Origin: Paenibacillus radicis (ex Xue et al. 2023)
Lineage (GTDB): Bacteria; Bacillota; Bacilli; Paenibacillales; NBRC-103111
NCBI RefSeq assembly: GCF_024722015.1
Contig: NZ_JANQBD010000004.1
Coordinates: 248,001-312,000 of the forward strand
DNA length: 64,000 nt
Direction: 5' to 3'
Part shown: positions 1 to 8,228 of the stretch, one piece after another
Layout of the letters: each line of letters begins with the position of its first letter
Numbering within the stretch: position 1 is the first letter of the stretch
Notes under the pieces: generated by a model
Told to the model about the DNA's origin: nothing
The model's database searches: none
Seen by the model: only the letters and a program-made list of their open reading frames with translations
Translations under genes and position numbers: made by a program

Positions 1-653
1 TTGTTCTTTTGATCTTTTTGAAGGATGAGAAGGGCAGCGGGCAGCGTATTACAGCTTCAGCAGTTCTAAGCATTGTAAAAAATAAGCAGTTTCTTTGGTT
101 TCTGGTATTGGTTTTCATTCTTATAGTTCCGCATCGAATGAACGACGGCTTGCTCGTGCTTCATTTAAAAGACCTGGGAGCAAGTGATTCGATGGCTGGC
201 TGGGCATGGGCGCTTGCAGCAGTAAGTGAGGTTCCTACCTTTGCATTACTCAGCAGATATATGCACCGTTTTCATGAGCTCGCACTATTGGGTGTTGTAG
301 CCATTCTATATACGTTCAGGTGGATCTTGTATGCTGTAATCATGGACCCGACTATACTTACGCTTTTGCAAGTAATGCAATCCGTAACATTTGCTGTATT
401 CTGGATTGTGTCTGTGCAATATGCGGTGCGATTAGTACCTGAAGAGATGCGCTCTACAGGTCTTGCTCTACTGTCCGCTGTATTTTTGGGATTGGCTGGT
501 CTAGCAGGAGGTTTCGTAGGAGGCTTTATAAAAGATTTATGGGGTGGTTCTGCGATGTATATTTTCGGCGCGATAATGACGGCTATAGCCGCAATACTGC
601 TGTTGGGAACGCATGCCTACGGACAAAAACAAAAGAAACCGTTCAGCCTCTAG
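1..653 (+). CDS. MFS permease, C-terminal part (cut by window edge)
   Basis: The reading frame is open to the first base, so this is the 3' part of a gene that begins outside the window. A TTG at position 9 is the first possible start codon but has no ribosome binding site in view. The visible ~216 residues contain about six hydrophobic helices, the size of the second half of a 12-helix major facilitator protein. The style is that of the LacY/nucleoside-symporter-like MFS group (loop with RMNDGLLVLHLKDLG, later PEEMRSTGLALL). The substrate cannot be told. The stop codon lies inside the loop of a terminator hairpin. Confidence 0.8.
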   Translation, partial: VLLIFLKDEKGSGQRITASAVLSIVKNKQFLWFLVLVFILIVPHRMNDGLLVLHLKDLGASDSMAGWAWALAAVSEVPTFALLSRYMHRFHELALLGVVAILYTFRWILYAVIMDPTILTLLQVMQSVTFAVFWIVSVQYAVRLVPEEMRSTGLALLSAVFLGLAGLAGGFVGGFIKDLWGGSAMYIFGAIMTAIAAILLLGTHAYGQKQKKPFSL

Positions 654-669
654 TGGCTGAGCGGTTTTT
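637..669 (+). terminator. Intrinsic terminator of the MFS gene
   Basis: A 12-bp stem (AACCGTTCAGCC pairing with GGCTGAGCGGTT, one G-U) encloses the stop codon in its loop and is followed by a short T-run. Confidence 0.8.
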
Positions 670-820
670 CGCAATATAATGCAATATAAACACAGATTAC
701 GCATAGACGAAATGTAAGAGCTTCCCATATAGTTTAGAAGTAAGTCTTTGAAACATGAAGAGAATCTTTTGAACGGCTGATTAGTATAAGCTTGAAAAAT
801 ATATTAAAAAAGGTGATCAA

Positions 821-2893
821 ATGGATGAAAAGATTGACCGTTATGCATTGGTAAGCAGACATAATCCTGTATTGAAGCAAGCGGAGCTTTTATCTCCAAT
901 GACAGTTGGTAACGGTGAATTCGCTTATACAGTGGATATCACTGGTTTACAGAGCTTTCCGGATCAATATCAAGTTCCTTTGGGCACGCAATCGCAATGG
1001 GGCTGGCACAGCTCAGGCGGCCATGATCACTTCAAGCAGGAGCATATCCAGCTTAAGCCTTTTGAAACTTACGGACGAGCAGTGGGATATGCAACGGACG
1101 CTTCCGGTCAGGAGGAGGCTTTTCATTGGCTCAGGCAAAATCCCCATCGGATGCAGCTTGGTCAGATTGGGCTGCATATACGTCTGGTGGATGGCAGTGA
1201 GGCAAAGCTTGAAGATCTTCATGAGGTGGAGCAAACTCTCTCCTTGTGGGAGGGCATTATTACGAGTCGGTTTGAGGTACAAGGGAATCCGGTAACGGTT
1301 ACGACTTGCTGTCATCCCGGGTCCGATCAGATTGCTATATCTGTAGAATCAGCTCTACTTTCTGATGAACGCCTTGCTGTGCGCATCAGTTTTCCCTCTC
1401 AAGAGGTTGAGTCCAATGAATGGGCTGAAAGCATCGACTTGAATTGGAATAAGGATAAGACTCATCATACTAGCATGGAATCATCCAAAGCCTCAACCGC
1501 TAGCTGGAAGCGCAGTATGGATGACGATGGATATACAGTTACAGCAGCATGGTCAGATGGCGATATCCAACAGGAAAGTGATCACAGCTATGTTTTGCTG
1601 CCATCGCGTACAGCAAGCAGACTTGAGCTTACTATTGGATTTAGTTCCAATGATGAAGGACTGAATAATTACAGCTTTGAAGATGTAAAATCAGCGAGCC
1701 AATCCTATTGGCGTGAATTTTGGAGCGAGGGTGGGGCGGTTGACTTCAGCGGAAGCATGGACCCGCGAGCAGTTGAACTGGAGCGCCGAGTCGTGCTCTC
1801 TCAATATCAGACCGCTATTCATTGTTCGGGCTCATTGCCGCCTCAAGAAACAGGTCTCCTGTACAATAGCTGGTACGGTAAGTTCCATCTTGAAATGCAT
1901 TGGTGGCATGCCGCTCATTTTGCACTGTGGGGGCGTACTGGCATGCTGGAGAAAAGCATGGACTGGTACTGCCGTATTTTACCTGTCGCGCATGAATTAG
2001 CAAAATCTCAAGGATATGAGGGCGCGCGCTGGCCCAAAATGGTTGATCCGGGCGGTTTGCAAAGCCCATCTCCAATCGGAACTTTGCTCATTTGGCAGCA
2101 GCCGCATCCTATTGCTATGGCTGAATTATGCTACCGCAGTCATCCGAATAGGGAAACGCTTCTCAAATATAAAGATATTGTGCAGGACAGTGCAGCATTC
2201 ATGGCATCCTTTGCAGTATGGGAGGAGCAGTCTAAGCGTTATGTATTAGGGCCGCCTGTTATTCCTGCACAAGAAAATCATGCTCCTGAGGAAACGTTGA
2301 ATCCAACGTTTGAGCTTGAGTATTGGAAATACGGATTGGAAATTGCTCAAATGTGGAGGGAGCGTCTCGGCCTTATGCGCGAACCTGAGTGGGATCATAT
2401 TGGAACGCACATTGCCGCGCTGCCCATTAATGAGGAAGGGGTATACCTTGCGCATGAATGGTGTCCGGATTCCTTCACTAAATTTAACGAGGATCATCCA
2501 TCTATGCTTGGTGCTCTTGGCATTCTTCCAGGTAAGCTGGTCGACCCTGAGATTATGAGGAATACTTTGAAAAAAGTCATATCCGAATGGAAATGGGAAA
2601 CAGCTTGGGGTTGGGATTTTCCAATGGCCGCGATGACAGCAGCACGTTTAGGTGAAAGAAATATAGCGGTCGACACGCTGCTGATGGATCAAATAAAAAA
2701 TGTTTATTTCCCTAACGGACATAATTACCAACGGCCCGGACTAACAGCTTATTTACCAGGTAATGGCGGGTTGTTGACTGCTATTGCGATCATGGCTTGC
2801 GGCTGGGAGGGGAGCGGGGAGCAGCATGCTCCTGGTTTTCCGCAAGACGGTACCTGGGTGGTTCGCTGTGAAGGGCTGTCGAAGATTCTCTAA
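821..2893 (+). CDS. GH65-like six-hairpin glycoside hydrolase
   Basis: A 690-residue cytoplasmic protein without signal peptide, preceded by an AAAAGGTG ribosome binding site 5 bases before the ATG. The N-terminal ~300 residues look like the beta-sandwich domain of family-65-like proteins (NPVLKQAELLSPMTVGNGEFAY near the start). The C-terminal ~350 residues look like the (alpha/alpha)6 barrel, with NSWYGKFHLEMHWWHAAHF around residue 350 and an acidic stretch HEWCPDSFTKFNEDHPSM around residue 550. Related proteins in Bacteroidetes and Paenibacillus are usually annotated as family 65 hydrolases of unknown substrate. No sugar transporter or regulator is adjacent except the MFS tail upstream. The family is fairly sure and the substrate unknown. 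Confidence 0.75.
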   Translation: MDEKIDRYALVSRHNPVLKQAELLSPMTVGNGEFAYTVDITGLQSFPDQYQVPLGTQSQWGWHSSGGHDHFKQEHIQLKPFETYGRAVGYATDASGQEEAFHWLRQNPHRMQLGQIGLHIRLVDGSEAKLEDLHEVEQTLSLWEGIITSRFEVQGNPVTVTTCCHPGSDQIAISVESALLSDERLAVRISFPSQEVESNEWAESIDLNWNKDKTHHTSMESSKASTASWKRSMDDDGYTVTAAWSDGDIQQESDHSYVLLPSRTASRLELTIGFSSNDEGLNNYSFEDVKSASQSYWREFWSEGGAVDFSGSMDPRAVELERRVVLSQYQTAIHCSGSLPPQETGLLYNSWYGKFHLEMHWWHAAHFALWGRTGMLEKSMDWYCRILPVAHELAKSQGYEGARWPKMVDPGGLQSPSPIGTLLIWQQPHPIAMAELCYRSHPNRETLLKYKDIVQDSAAFMASFAVWEEQSKRYVLGPPVIPAQENHAPEETLNPTFELEYWKYGLEIAQMWRERLGLMREPEWDHIGTHIAALPINEEGVYLAHEWCPDSFTKFNEDHPSMLGALGILPGKLVDPEIMRNTLKKVISEWKWETAWGWDFPMAAMTAARLGERNIAVDTLLMDQIKNVYFPNGHNYQRPGLTAYLPGNGGLLTAIAIMACGWEGSGEQHAPGFPQDGTWVVRCEGLSKIL

Positions 2894-2902
2894 GAAAACA
2901 AA

Positions 2903-2935
2903 AAGGCCGGGCACATCAACTGTGCTCGGCTTTAC
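2903..2935 (+). terminator. Terminator after the glycosidase
   Basis: A 10-bp stem GCCGGGCACA / TGTGCTCGGC with a 5-base loop lies 12 bases after the stop. The T-run is short (TTT), so termination may be partial. It could also act on tatA transcription from the other side. Confidence 0.7.
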
Positions 2936-3019
2936 TAATGCGCTTTCTTATGGAAGCGATTGAAATAACTGAATCTAGTCTTACTTACTCTGGTCTGCTA
3001 AGTTGATAGGCCAATCCAA

Positions 3020-3262
3020 TTATTTAGGCAAGTTGGACTGCTGTTCAGTAGTACTGTGCTGCTGTTCCTGAGCAACATGCAGTTCTTTCTTTGCTGGTGC
3101 AGCGGGTTCGTCTGGTGTTGAGCTATTGCCGGATGTAGCTTCTTTAAACTCCCGGAACATTTTACCAAAGCCTCGTCCAAGTTCTGGCAATTTATTCGGT
3201 CCGAATAACAACAATGCTACAAGAGCGATCAATATAATATGCCATGGAGATAAAGCTCCCAT
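3020..3262 (-). CDS. tatA: Twin-arginine translocase subunit TatA
   Basis: An 80-residue single-span membrane protein of the TatA/TatE family, which forms the pore-like part of the Tat export system for folded proteins. Visible hallmarks are the N-terminal helix followed by LLFGPNKLPELGRGFGKMFREFKEA, the FGP hinge and the amphipathic helix. The tail is Glu/Gln-rich and disordered-looking. The chosen start is the ATG at 3262, 6-7 bases after GGAGGTG. An in-frame GTG three codons upstream overlaps that ribosome binding site and is not believed. No tatC is in the window. It stands alone between two terminators. Confidence 0.93.
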   Translation of the reverse strand: MGALSPWHIILIALVALLLFGPNKLPELGRGFGKMFREFKEATSGNSSTPDEPAAPAKKELHVAQEQQHSTTEQQSNLPK

Positions 3263-3370
3263 ATAATACACCTCCGATTTAAGTTAACATGTCTATCATA
3301 CCATTATCTAGACAAAATATAACATGCAAATATTACAGAACGATAACATTTTGCCCGTTACATTAAAAAT

Positions 3371-3406
3371 AAAGACGCTGCCCCTTAATGGAGCAAGGCG
3401 TCCTTT
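3371..3406 (-). terminator. Terminator overlapping the 3' end of the small gene at 3385
   Basis: On the minus strand GACGC..TGCTCC pairs with GGGGCA.GCGTC across a short loop containing the stop codon region, followed by TTTATTTTTA. Confidence 0.7.
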
Positions 3407-3579
3407 TGTTGTTCTGAAATGCTGTATTGAATAATTTCCATTGCGTCTTCAGCTTCTAAAGCTTCAAGCCCGTTCCGCAGTACAATCTCAAACTCGAGTT
3501 CGGCCCGCTTCAAAAAAGGATATAACTCGGGAGTCAATCTCATCACAATCGCTGACAACTTTACTGTTTCCACAAGCAT
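3385..3579 (-). CDS. Small conserved hypothetical protein (~64 aa)
   Basis: A short cytoplasmic protein, mostly helical in appearance, rich in Glu and Leu (VKLSAIVMRLTPELYPFLKRAELE). I do not recognise the family. A GAGGAAGGG sequence precedes it. The ATG at 3579 is only two bases from that site, so the GTG two codons later (MLV-E) is an equally possible start. It has its own terminator and lies between tatA and yitT, all on the minus strand. The amino acid pattern and the terminator argue for a real gene, but only comparison would settle it. Confidence 0.55.
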   Translation of the reverse strand: MLVETVKLSAIVMRLTPELYPFLKRAELEFEIVLRNGLEALEAEDAMEIIQYSISEQQKDALLH

Positions 3580-3724
3580 CACCCTTCCTCGTCATCTGTT
3601 AGAGAAGATCAGGCTTGACTTACTTGATAAACAAAGGTAAAGAATGAGGATTCAAATGAAATTACTGCTTCTATTATACCATATCGGTTGAAAATATGTA
3701 TGGTTTATTTTTCTAAGATTCGGA

Positions 3725-4558
3725 CTAATTCCGCCTGAACTGGCCCATTATTGCAATCGTTTCAACAATATTTACAAAAGCGTCGGGATCAGTTGCCTTG
3801 ATCATATTTTGCAAACTTACTAGATCATAGCGGGTTGTAACGGTCATCAGCATATGCTGTTCTTTTTTAGTATAAGCGCCTTCCGTTGTCAGTATCGTGA
3901 CGCCTCTTTGCAGGAGCATTAAACGTTCAAGCAGCGCGTCTTTAGATTGCGTAATAATATAAACGGTTACTTTTAAATGACGTGTATGTATGGTATCGAT
4001 AATTTTGCCGGTAATGAATATTGAAAGCATGGAGTTAAGGGCCAAATCCCAATCATTTTTGTAATAACCCAAGGCAACAATGACAACACCATTTAATATA
4101 AATAATACAGTACCAAGCGGAAAATCACGTCTTTGCGTCAAGATGGATCCAATAATATCGAATCCTCCTGTCGAGCCTCCAGCCCGCATCGCAATACCTG
4201 TAGCTATGCCAATAAGTACACCTCCGGTAACTGCGGCAAGCATACTGTCTTGAGCTACAACGTACGTAGGGACCAGCCGTAAAAACCATGATGTCATAAT
4301 AACCGACACTACACTCAAGATGATGAACTTACGTCCGATTCTTATCAAGCCAAACAAAACGACAGGTAAATTGCTCAGCAAAAACACTATGGAGATGTTC
4401 CATCCCGTAAAATAACTAACAATCATAGAAATACCTGATAGACCGCCGCTAAGAAGCTGCTGTGGAACAAGAAAAAGGTTGAAGGCCACTGCAATTAATG
4501 CTGAACCGATAATAATTGACAGCAATGGAACAATCCATATTCGGAACAATAAGCTCAT
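3725..4558 (-). CDS. YitT family membrane protein (DUF161 + DUF2179)
   Basis: A ~275-residue integral membrane protein. Five or six hydrophobic helices occupy residues ~1-185, with the family motif GGLSGISM near residue 40 and MRAGGSTGGFDIIG near residue 125. The C-terminal ~80 residues form the soluble DUF2179 domain (VTVYIITQSKDALLERLM...GVTILTTEGAYTKKEQHML). The family is widespread in Firmicutes and its function is unclear. The ribosome binding site GGAGG abuts the ATG at 4558 with no spacing. A TTG three codons later at 4549 would sit 9 bases away and may be the true start. Confidence 0.85.
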   Translation of the reverse strand: MSLLFRIWIVPLLSIIIGSALIAVAFNLFLVPQQLLSGGLSGISMIVSYFTGWNISIVFLLSNLPVVLFGLIRIGRKFIILSVVSVIMTSWFLRLVPTYVVAQDSMLAAVTGGVLIGIATGIAMRAGGSTGGFDIIGSILTQRRDFPLGTVLFILNGVVIVALGYYKNDWDLALNSMLSIFITGKIIDTIHTRHLKVTVYIITQSKDALLERLMLLQRGVTILTTEGAYTKKEQHMLMTVTTRYDLVSLQNMIKATDPDAFVNIVETIAIMGQFRRN

Positions 4559-4625
4559 CCTCCTGATTGTGATGATAAGCTTAGTATGGATTAGGGCATT
4601 TAAATCAAACCGTAGTTCAATAAAA

Positions 4626-4667
4626 ATAAAGCTTCACACCCGGCAAATGCTGAGAGTGAAGCTTTTA
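4626..4667 (-). terminator. Terminator between the DUF4247 gene and yitT
   Basis: A perfect 10-bp stem AAAGCTTCAC / GTGAAGCTTT with an 18-base loop, followed on the minus strand by TTTATTTTTA. It ends transcription of the DUF4178-DUF4247 pair. Confidence 0.8.
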
Positions 4668-4676
4668 TATGAACAT

Positions 4677-5441
4677 TTATTTCTTTTTAAAGGATCCCGA
4701 CCGTGTGCTTGTACTTGGTTTAGAGCTGGAACCTGATTTACTGCTGCTTGGCGATTTGTAGGTTGATGAGGATCCATCATTTTTACGTGTATTCGTACTG
4801 CTATTGCTGCCGCTCGAACTTTTTGGCGGTGTTGTGGCAGATGGTGAGTTAGTTGTTGGTGCACTATTGAAGCTGCCTTTACGGTCTGTGGTTGCAGGAG
4901 TTGGTTTAGTCGGCGTTGTTGTAGGTGATGTAGCCGTACTGCCGCCCGTTTTTGGCGCTGTTTGGTATTTACCATAATCGTCATATCTCTTGCTTGATGT
5001 ATAACCTCGATAATCATTGCCGCGGGAATTACTCCATCCTCCCCCGAATACGGATTGAATTAATGATGCGGCTATATAGCCTTGAAGAAAAGAGGAGTCA
5101 TAGTTCTGCTTGGCATATTCAATCGAGTCTACTTCGACTAGAGAAGTGTTTTCATTATTAGGATCCTTCTGTACATTTACTATCTTATTATCATACACAA
5201 GGAACATTTGATCGGCTGACTCTTTACTTGTTTCTTTCGGCTTTTCTTTATCGGAGATTTCCTTTGCTACAGTTGGAACATCTTTTCCTTCAACCGAGTA
5301 AATTTTTGCGGTACTCTTGCCTTGGCCCTGTACATCTACCAGCGTATAATTTTCTTTCACATAATTACCGGCATCTCCGCAGCCTACAAGCAAAGTAAAT
5401 ACAAGTAAAATTGAAAGTAATTGCAGTGAACGCTTTTTCAT
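4677..5441 (-). CDS. DUF4247 lipoprotein
   Basis: A 254-residue exported protein with a lipoprotein signal peptide: a basic start (MKKR), a hydrophobic core and the lipobox LLVGC with Cys21 as the lipid anchor. Residues ~25-140 hold the conserved DUF4247 part (NYTLVDVQGQGKSTAKIYSVEG). The last ~100 residues are a low-complexity Ser/Thr/Pro/Lys tail ending in KKK, likely cell-wall spanning. GGAGGTG lies 8 bases before the ATG. The gene follows the DUF4178 gene by 45 bp and is probably cotranscribed. In other Firmicutes, as far as I recall, these families occur together, sometimes with DUF350 and a spermidine-synthase-like protein. Neither is here. Molecular function is unknown. Confidence 0.8.
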   Translation of the reverse strand: MKKRSLQLLSILLVFTLLVGCGDAGNYVKENYTLVDVQGQGKSTAKIYSVEGKDVPTVAKEISDKEKPKETSKESADQMFLVYDNKIVNVQKDPNNENTSLVEVDSIEYAKQNYDSSFLQGYIAASLIQSVFGGGWSNSRGNDYRGYTSSKRYDDYGKYQTAPKTGGSTATSPTTTPTKPTPATTDRKGSFNSAPTTNSPSATTPPKSSSGSNSSTNTRKNDGSSSTYKSPSSSKSGSSSKPSTSTRSGSFKKK

Positions 5442-5486
5442 AACGAAATCACCTCCATACGGTTAGTTCCGTATCCGCTGTGTCTT

Positions 5487-6020
5487 CTAGTGGCTGCCTT
5501 TTAAAAACTTGATTTGACCTGCAGGGGTTTTGGTTCCTTCCATAGCGACAAACTTCCCATCTTGCCATTGAAGAAAGAAATAACGCCCTTCTGATCCAAT
5601 ATATCTCCATAAAATAACATCATCATTTGCACGAAAATCGGTGTTTCCTTCAGCTCGCACCAGGTCGGTACGCTGATTTTCCAAGCTGTAGGTAACCTCT
5701 CCGTTGAGATCAAGCTCAGTCGGAACATCATTAGGGTCATCGAGTGCACCTTCGATAAAATGACAGACAAAGCATTCATAGGCGCGCCCTTTTTCTACTA
5801 GTAAACTGGAGATGGCCGTACCATTCTGTAAATAGTATACAAAACGGTGAGGGGGATATCCTCTATCAAAGTAAATGAGCTTGCCGGAAACGACATATTC
5901 TTCGAGATCAACGTTTATAATGTCTCCAACTTGTGTATCCTCTATAGGATTGGATGTTTTTACTATGGGCTGTTCCTTGTTGCTCTTAATGATAGAACCG
6001 ACTCTTTTCCAGATCGACAT
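5487..6020 (-). CDS. DUF4178 protein
   Basis: A 177-residue soluble protein with the DUF4178 pattern: a short beta-rich unit (TQVGDIINVDLEEYVVSGKL) followed by the conserved DGxxWW/QWQDGKF-like strand region near the C terminus. The start is the ATG at 6020, preceded by AAGGAG at 10 bases. The open frame continues upstream without coding character, so longer versions are not believed. First gene of a two-gene unit with the DUF4247 lipoprotein, which suggests a joint membrane-associated role. That role is unknown. Confidence 0.78.
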   Translation of the reverse strand: MSIWKRVGSIIKSNKEQPIVKTSNPIEDTQVGDIINVDLEEYVVSGKLIYFDRGYPPHRFVYYLQNGTAISSLLVEKGRAYECFVCHFIEGALDDPNDVPTELDLNGEVTYSLENQRTDLVRAEGNTDFRANDDVILWRYIGSEGRYFFLQWQDGKFVAMEGTKTPAGQIKFLKGSH

Positions 6021-6146
6021 AATGGGTTCGCTCCTTTTGCAGCATGTATAGTAAGTATTCGTTTTTATCATTATAACTAATGTATACGATAAAGAGGAAG
6101 TGCAGGTTTCAAACTGAAATTTCTGGAATTTGAAATTTGGTTGTGA

Positions 6147-6295
6147 TATAATATTGAAGATATTCTTAAGTACGGCCTTGCGTATGTAATTACGAATGCT
6201 TCGGACGCATTTTGCAGATACAATAAAAGGATATAGGAGTCGCACTTAAGGGTATAAATAAATAAGAACCCTATTCTAAAGGAGATTGAAAACAT
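6147..6295 (+). promoter_or_regulatory. Extended -10 promoter and long leader of cshA
   Basis: TGATATAAT at 6144-6152 is an extended -10 element, with transcription expected to start near 6159. This leaves a leader of about 137 bases before the TTG start. Two hairpins are visible: AATGC/GCATT near 6198-6215, and AGGGT/ACCCT at about 6249-6274 directly before the AAAGGAG ribosome binding site. Long structured leaders are known for cold-shock genes. That this one senses temperature is inference. Confidence 0.5.
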
Positions 6296-7906
6296 TTGAA
6301 AAATTTTAGCGAGTTCGGCTTGGAACCAAAGGTGCTTCGTGCCATTACGGAAATGGGCTTTGAAGAATCAACACCGATTCAAGAAAAGGCAATGCCCATT
6401 GCAATGGATAATCGCGATTTGATCGGTCAAGCACAAACAGGTACAGGCAAAACAGCGGCATTCGGAATCCCGTTGGTAAATAAAATTGATGTAAGAGAAG
6501 AGAAAATCGTAGCTTTGATTATGTGCCCAACACGTGAGTTGGCCATTCAGGTTGCAGAAGAAATCGAGAAGCTAGGCAGATTTAAAGGTATCCGTTCTTT
6601 ACCGATCTATGGTGGACAGGACATCGTGAAACAAATTCGTTCTTTGAAGAAAAAACCGCAAATCATTATCGGAACTCCAGGCCGGTTGTTGGACCATATC
6701 AATCGCAAAACAATCAAGCTGGATGATGTGCAAACCGTTATTCTGGATGAAGCGGATGAAATGTTGGATATGGGTTTCATGGAAGATATCCAATCTATCC
6801 TGAAGCTGGTTCCGGCAGAACGTCAAACTATGCTTTTCTCAGCTACAATGCCTGTTAATATTCAAAGATTAGCTCAACAATTTTTGCGTAACCCAGAGCA
6901 TGTGTCTGTAATTCCTAAGCAAATGAGTGCTCCATTAATCGAGCAATCCTATATTGAATTGCAAGAAAGACAGAAATTCGATGCGTTATGCCGCTTGATC
7001 GACATGGAGTCTCCGGATTTGGCTATCATCTTTGGCCGTACAAAACGCCGGGTTGATGAATTAGCAGAAGGCTTGCAAAAGCGCGGTTATACAGCGGAAG
7101 GTTTGCATGGAGATTTGTCCCAAAACCAACGTGACAACGTTATGCGGAAGTTCCGTGACGGAAGCATTGATGTATTGGTAGCAACAGACGTAGCAGCTCG
7201 TGGATTGGACGTTTCCGGTGTTACTCACGTTATCAACTTTGACTTGCCGCAAGACCCTGAGAGCTACGTTCACCGTATTGGTCGTACAGGGCGCGCTGGT
7301 AAAGAAGGTGCGGCATACACATTCGTAACTCCAAGAGAAATCGATCATTTGAACTTCATTGAGAAGCTGACTCGCCACAAAATCACGAAAAAGCCGATTC
7401 CTAGCTTGGCAGAAGCTATCGAAGGGAAACAAAAAGTTACGGCTGAACGTATTCTTGCGTTGCTTGATAAAGAAGATCATAACGAGTACAAAGGCTTGGC
7501 AATTCAACTGTTGGAGCAGCATGATTCTGTTCATCTTCTTGCCTCGGCATTGAAATTGCTGACAGGCGATAAAAAAGAAGTAGCTATCGAATTGACACCT
7601 GAAGAGCCGCTTCGCGCTAAAAAGAGAAGACAGGATGTACGCAGCTCAGGCCGTAAACCATCCGGTACTTACGGAACAGCAGCAGGCGCTCGTCGTAACG
7701 ATAAGCCTTATGACCGTTCTGGTTCGAACTCCGGTTCCGGCTCGAGACCTCCTCGCAGAGATGGCGGCGGTGGAAGCAGAGACTATGCTTCACGCGACAA
7801 TCGCGGCGGTGGACGTAACGAAGGAAGCCGTGATTATGGACGTGATCGTGGATTTAACCGTTCCACTTCGTCTTCCCGTTCTAACGAAGAACTTGTAAAA
7901 AATTAA
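6296..7906 (+). CDS. cshA: DEAD-box ATP-dependent RNA helicase CshA
   Basis: A 536-residue RNA helicase that unwinds structured RNA in degradosome-linked decay and cold adaptation. Motifs run in order: F/Q motif (FEESTPIQ), Walker A AQTGTGKT at ~46-53, PTRELA, TPGR, DEAD at ~149-152, SAT, then the second RecA domain with VATDVAARGLDV and HRIGRTGRAGK. After residue ~430 comes a basic Arg/Gly/Ser-rich tail with repeated RGGG-like units typical of CshA. The start is TTG, 10 bases after AAAGGAG, and no ATG fits. Monocistronic, with a long leader and a strong terminator shared with the convergent micropeptide gene. Confidence 0.95.
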   Translation: MKNFSEFGLEPKVLRAITEMGFEESTPIQEKAMPIAMDNRDLIGQAQTGTGKTAAFGIPLVNKIDVREEKIVALIMCPTRELAIQVAEEIEKLGRFKGIRSLPIYGGQDIVKQIRSLKKKPQIIIGTPGRLLDHINRKTIKLDDVQTVILDEADEMLDMGFMEDIQSILKLVPAERQTMLFSATMPVNIQRLAQQFLRNPEHVSVIPKQMSAPLIEQSYIELQERQKFDALCRLIDMESPDLAIIFGRTKRRVDELAEGLQKRGYTAEGLHGDLSQNQRDNVMRKFRDGSIDVLVATDVAARGLDVSGVTHVINFDLPQDPESYVHRIGRTGRAGKEGAAYTFVTPREIDHLNFIEKLTRHKITKKPIPSLAEAIEGKQKVTAERILALLDKEDHNEYKGLAIQLLEQHDSVHLLASALKLLTGDKKEVAIELTPEEPLRAKKRRQDVRSSGRKPSGTYGTAAGARRNDKPYDRSGSNSGSGSRPPRRDGGGGSRDYASRDNRGGGRNEGSRDYGRDRGFNRSTSSSRSNEELVKN

Positions 7907-7910
7907 CAAG

Positions 7911-7944
7911 AAAAGGTGAAGCTTAAGTCAAGCTTCACCTTTTC
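7911..7944. terminator. Bidirectional terminator between cshA and the micropeptide gene
   Basis: A perfect 14-bp stem (AAAAGGTGAAGCTT and its complement) around a 5-base loop, with A-run before and T-run after, so it can serve both convergent genes. Confidence 0.9.
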
Positions 7945-7955
7945 TATTCATCCTT

Positions 7956-8045
7956 TTATATTAGGGTTCCTTGAAGAATTATTACCAGAAGGATAAAAAG
8001 TACAAGGATTATTCCTGTGGAAGTCCAGATCGCAGCATGGGACAT
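7956..8045 (-). CDS. YjcZ-like sporulation micropeptide (29 aa)
   Basis: A 29-codon ORF: MSHAAIWTSTG followed by a hydrophobic run IILVLFILLVII and a short polar end. The TSTGxILVLFILLVI pattern is the hallmark of the YjcZ family, tiny membrane proteins known from Bacillus spore studies. AAAGGAGG sits 8 bases before the ATG. The terminator at 7911 ends it. A second family member sits at 44983-45075 with nearly the same core. The protein probably spans the membrane once. Family membership is well supported, and expression during sporulation is inferred. Confidence 0.8.
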   Translation of the reverse strand: MSHAAIWTSTGIILVLFILLVIILQGTLI

Positions 8046-8228
8046 TGTGCTAACCTCCTTTGCGGATTTTTCCGGGTGTTACCATATATCCTATGCCCAC
8101 ACGGGCGTATTGCATAGACGGCTACCTAGAACTTGCAAAATAGGCTATAATATATTTTGTAGATTGATTGACTGTGAATTGAACTTTTGATTAATGTTGT
8201 GTCAGATTTTTTTAGGGAGGGTTTTGTT

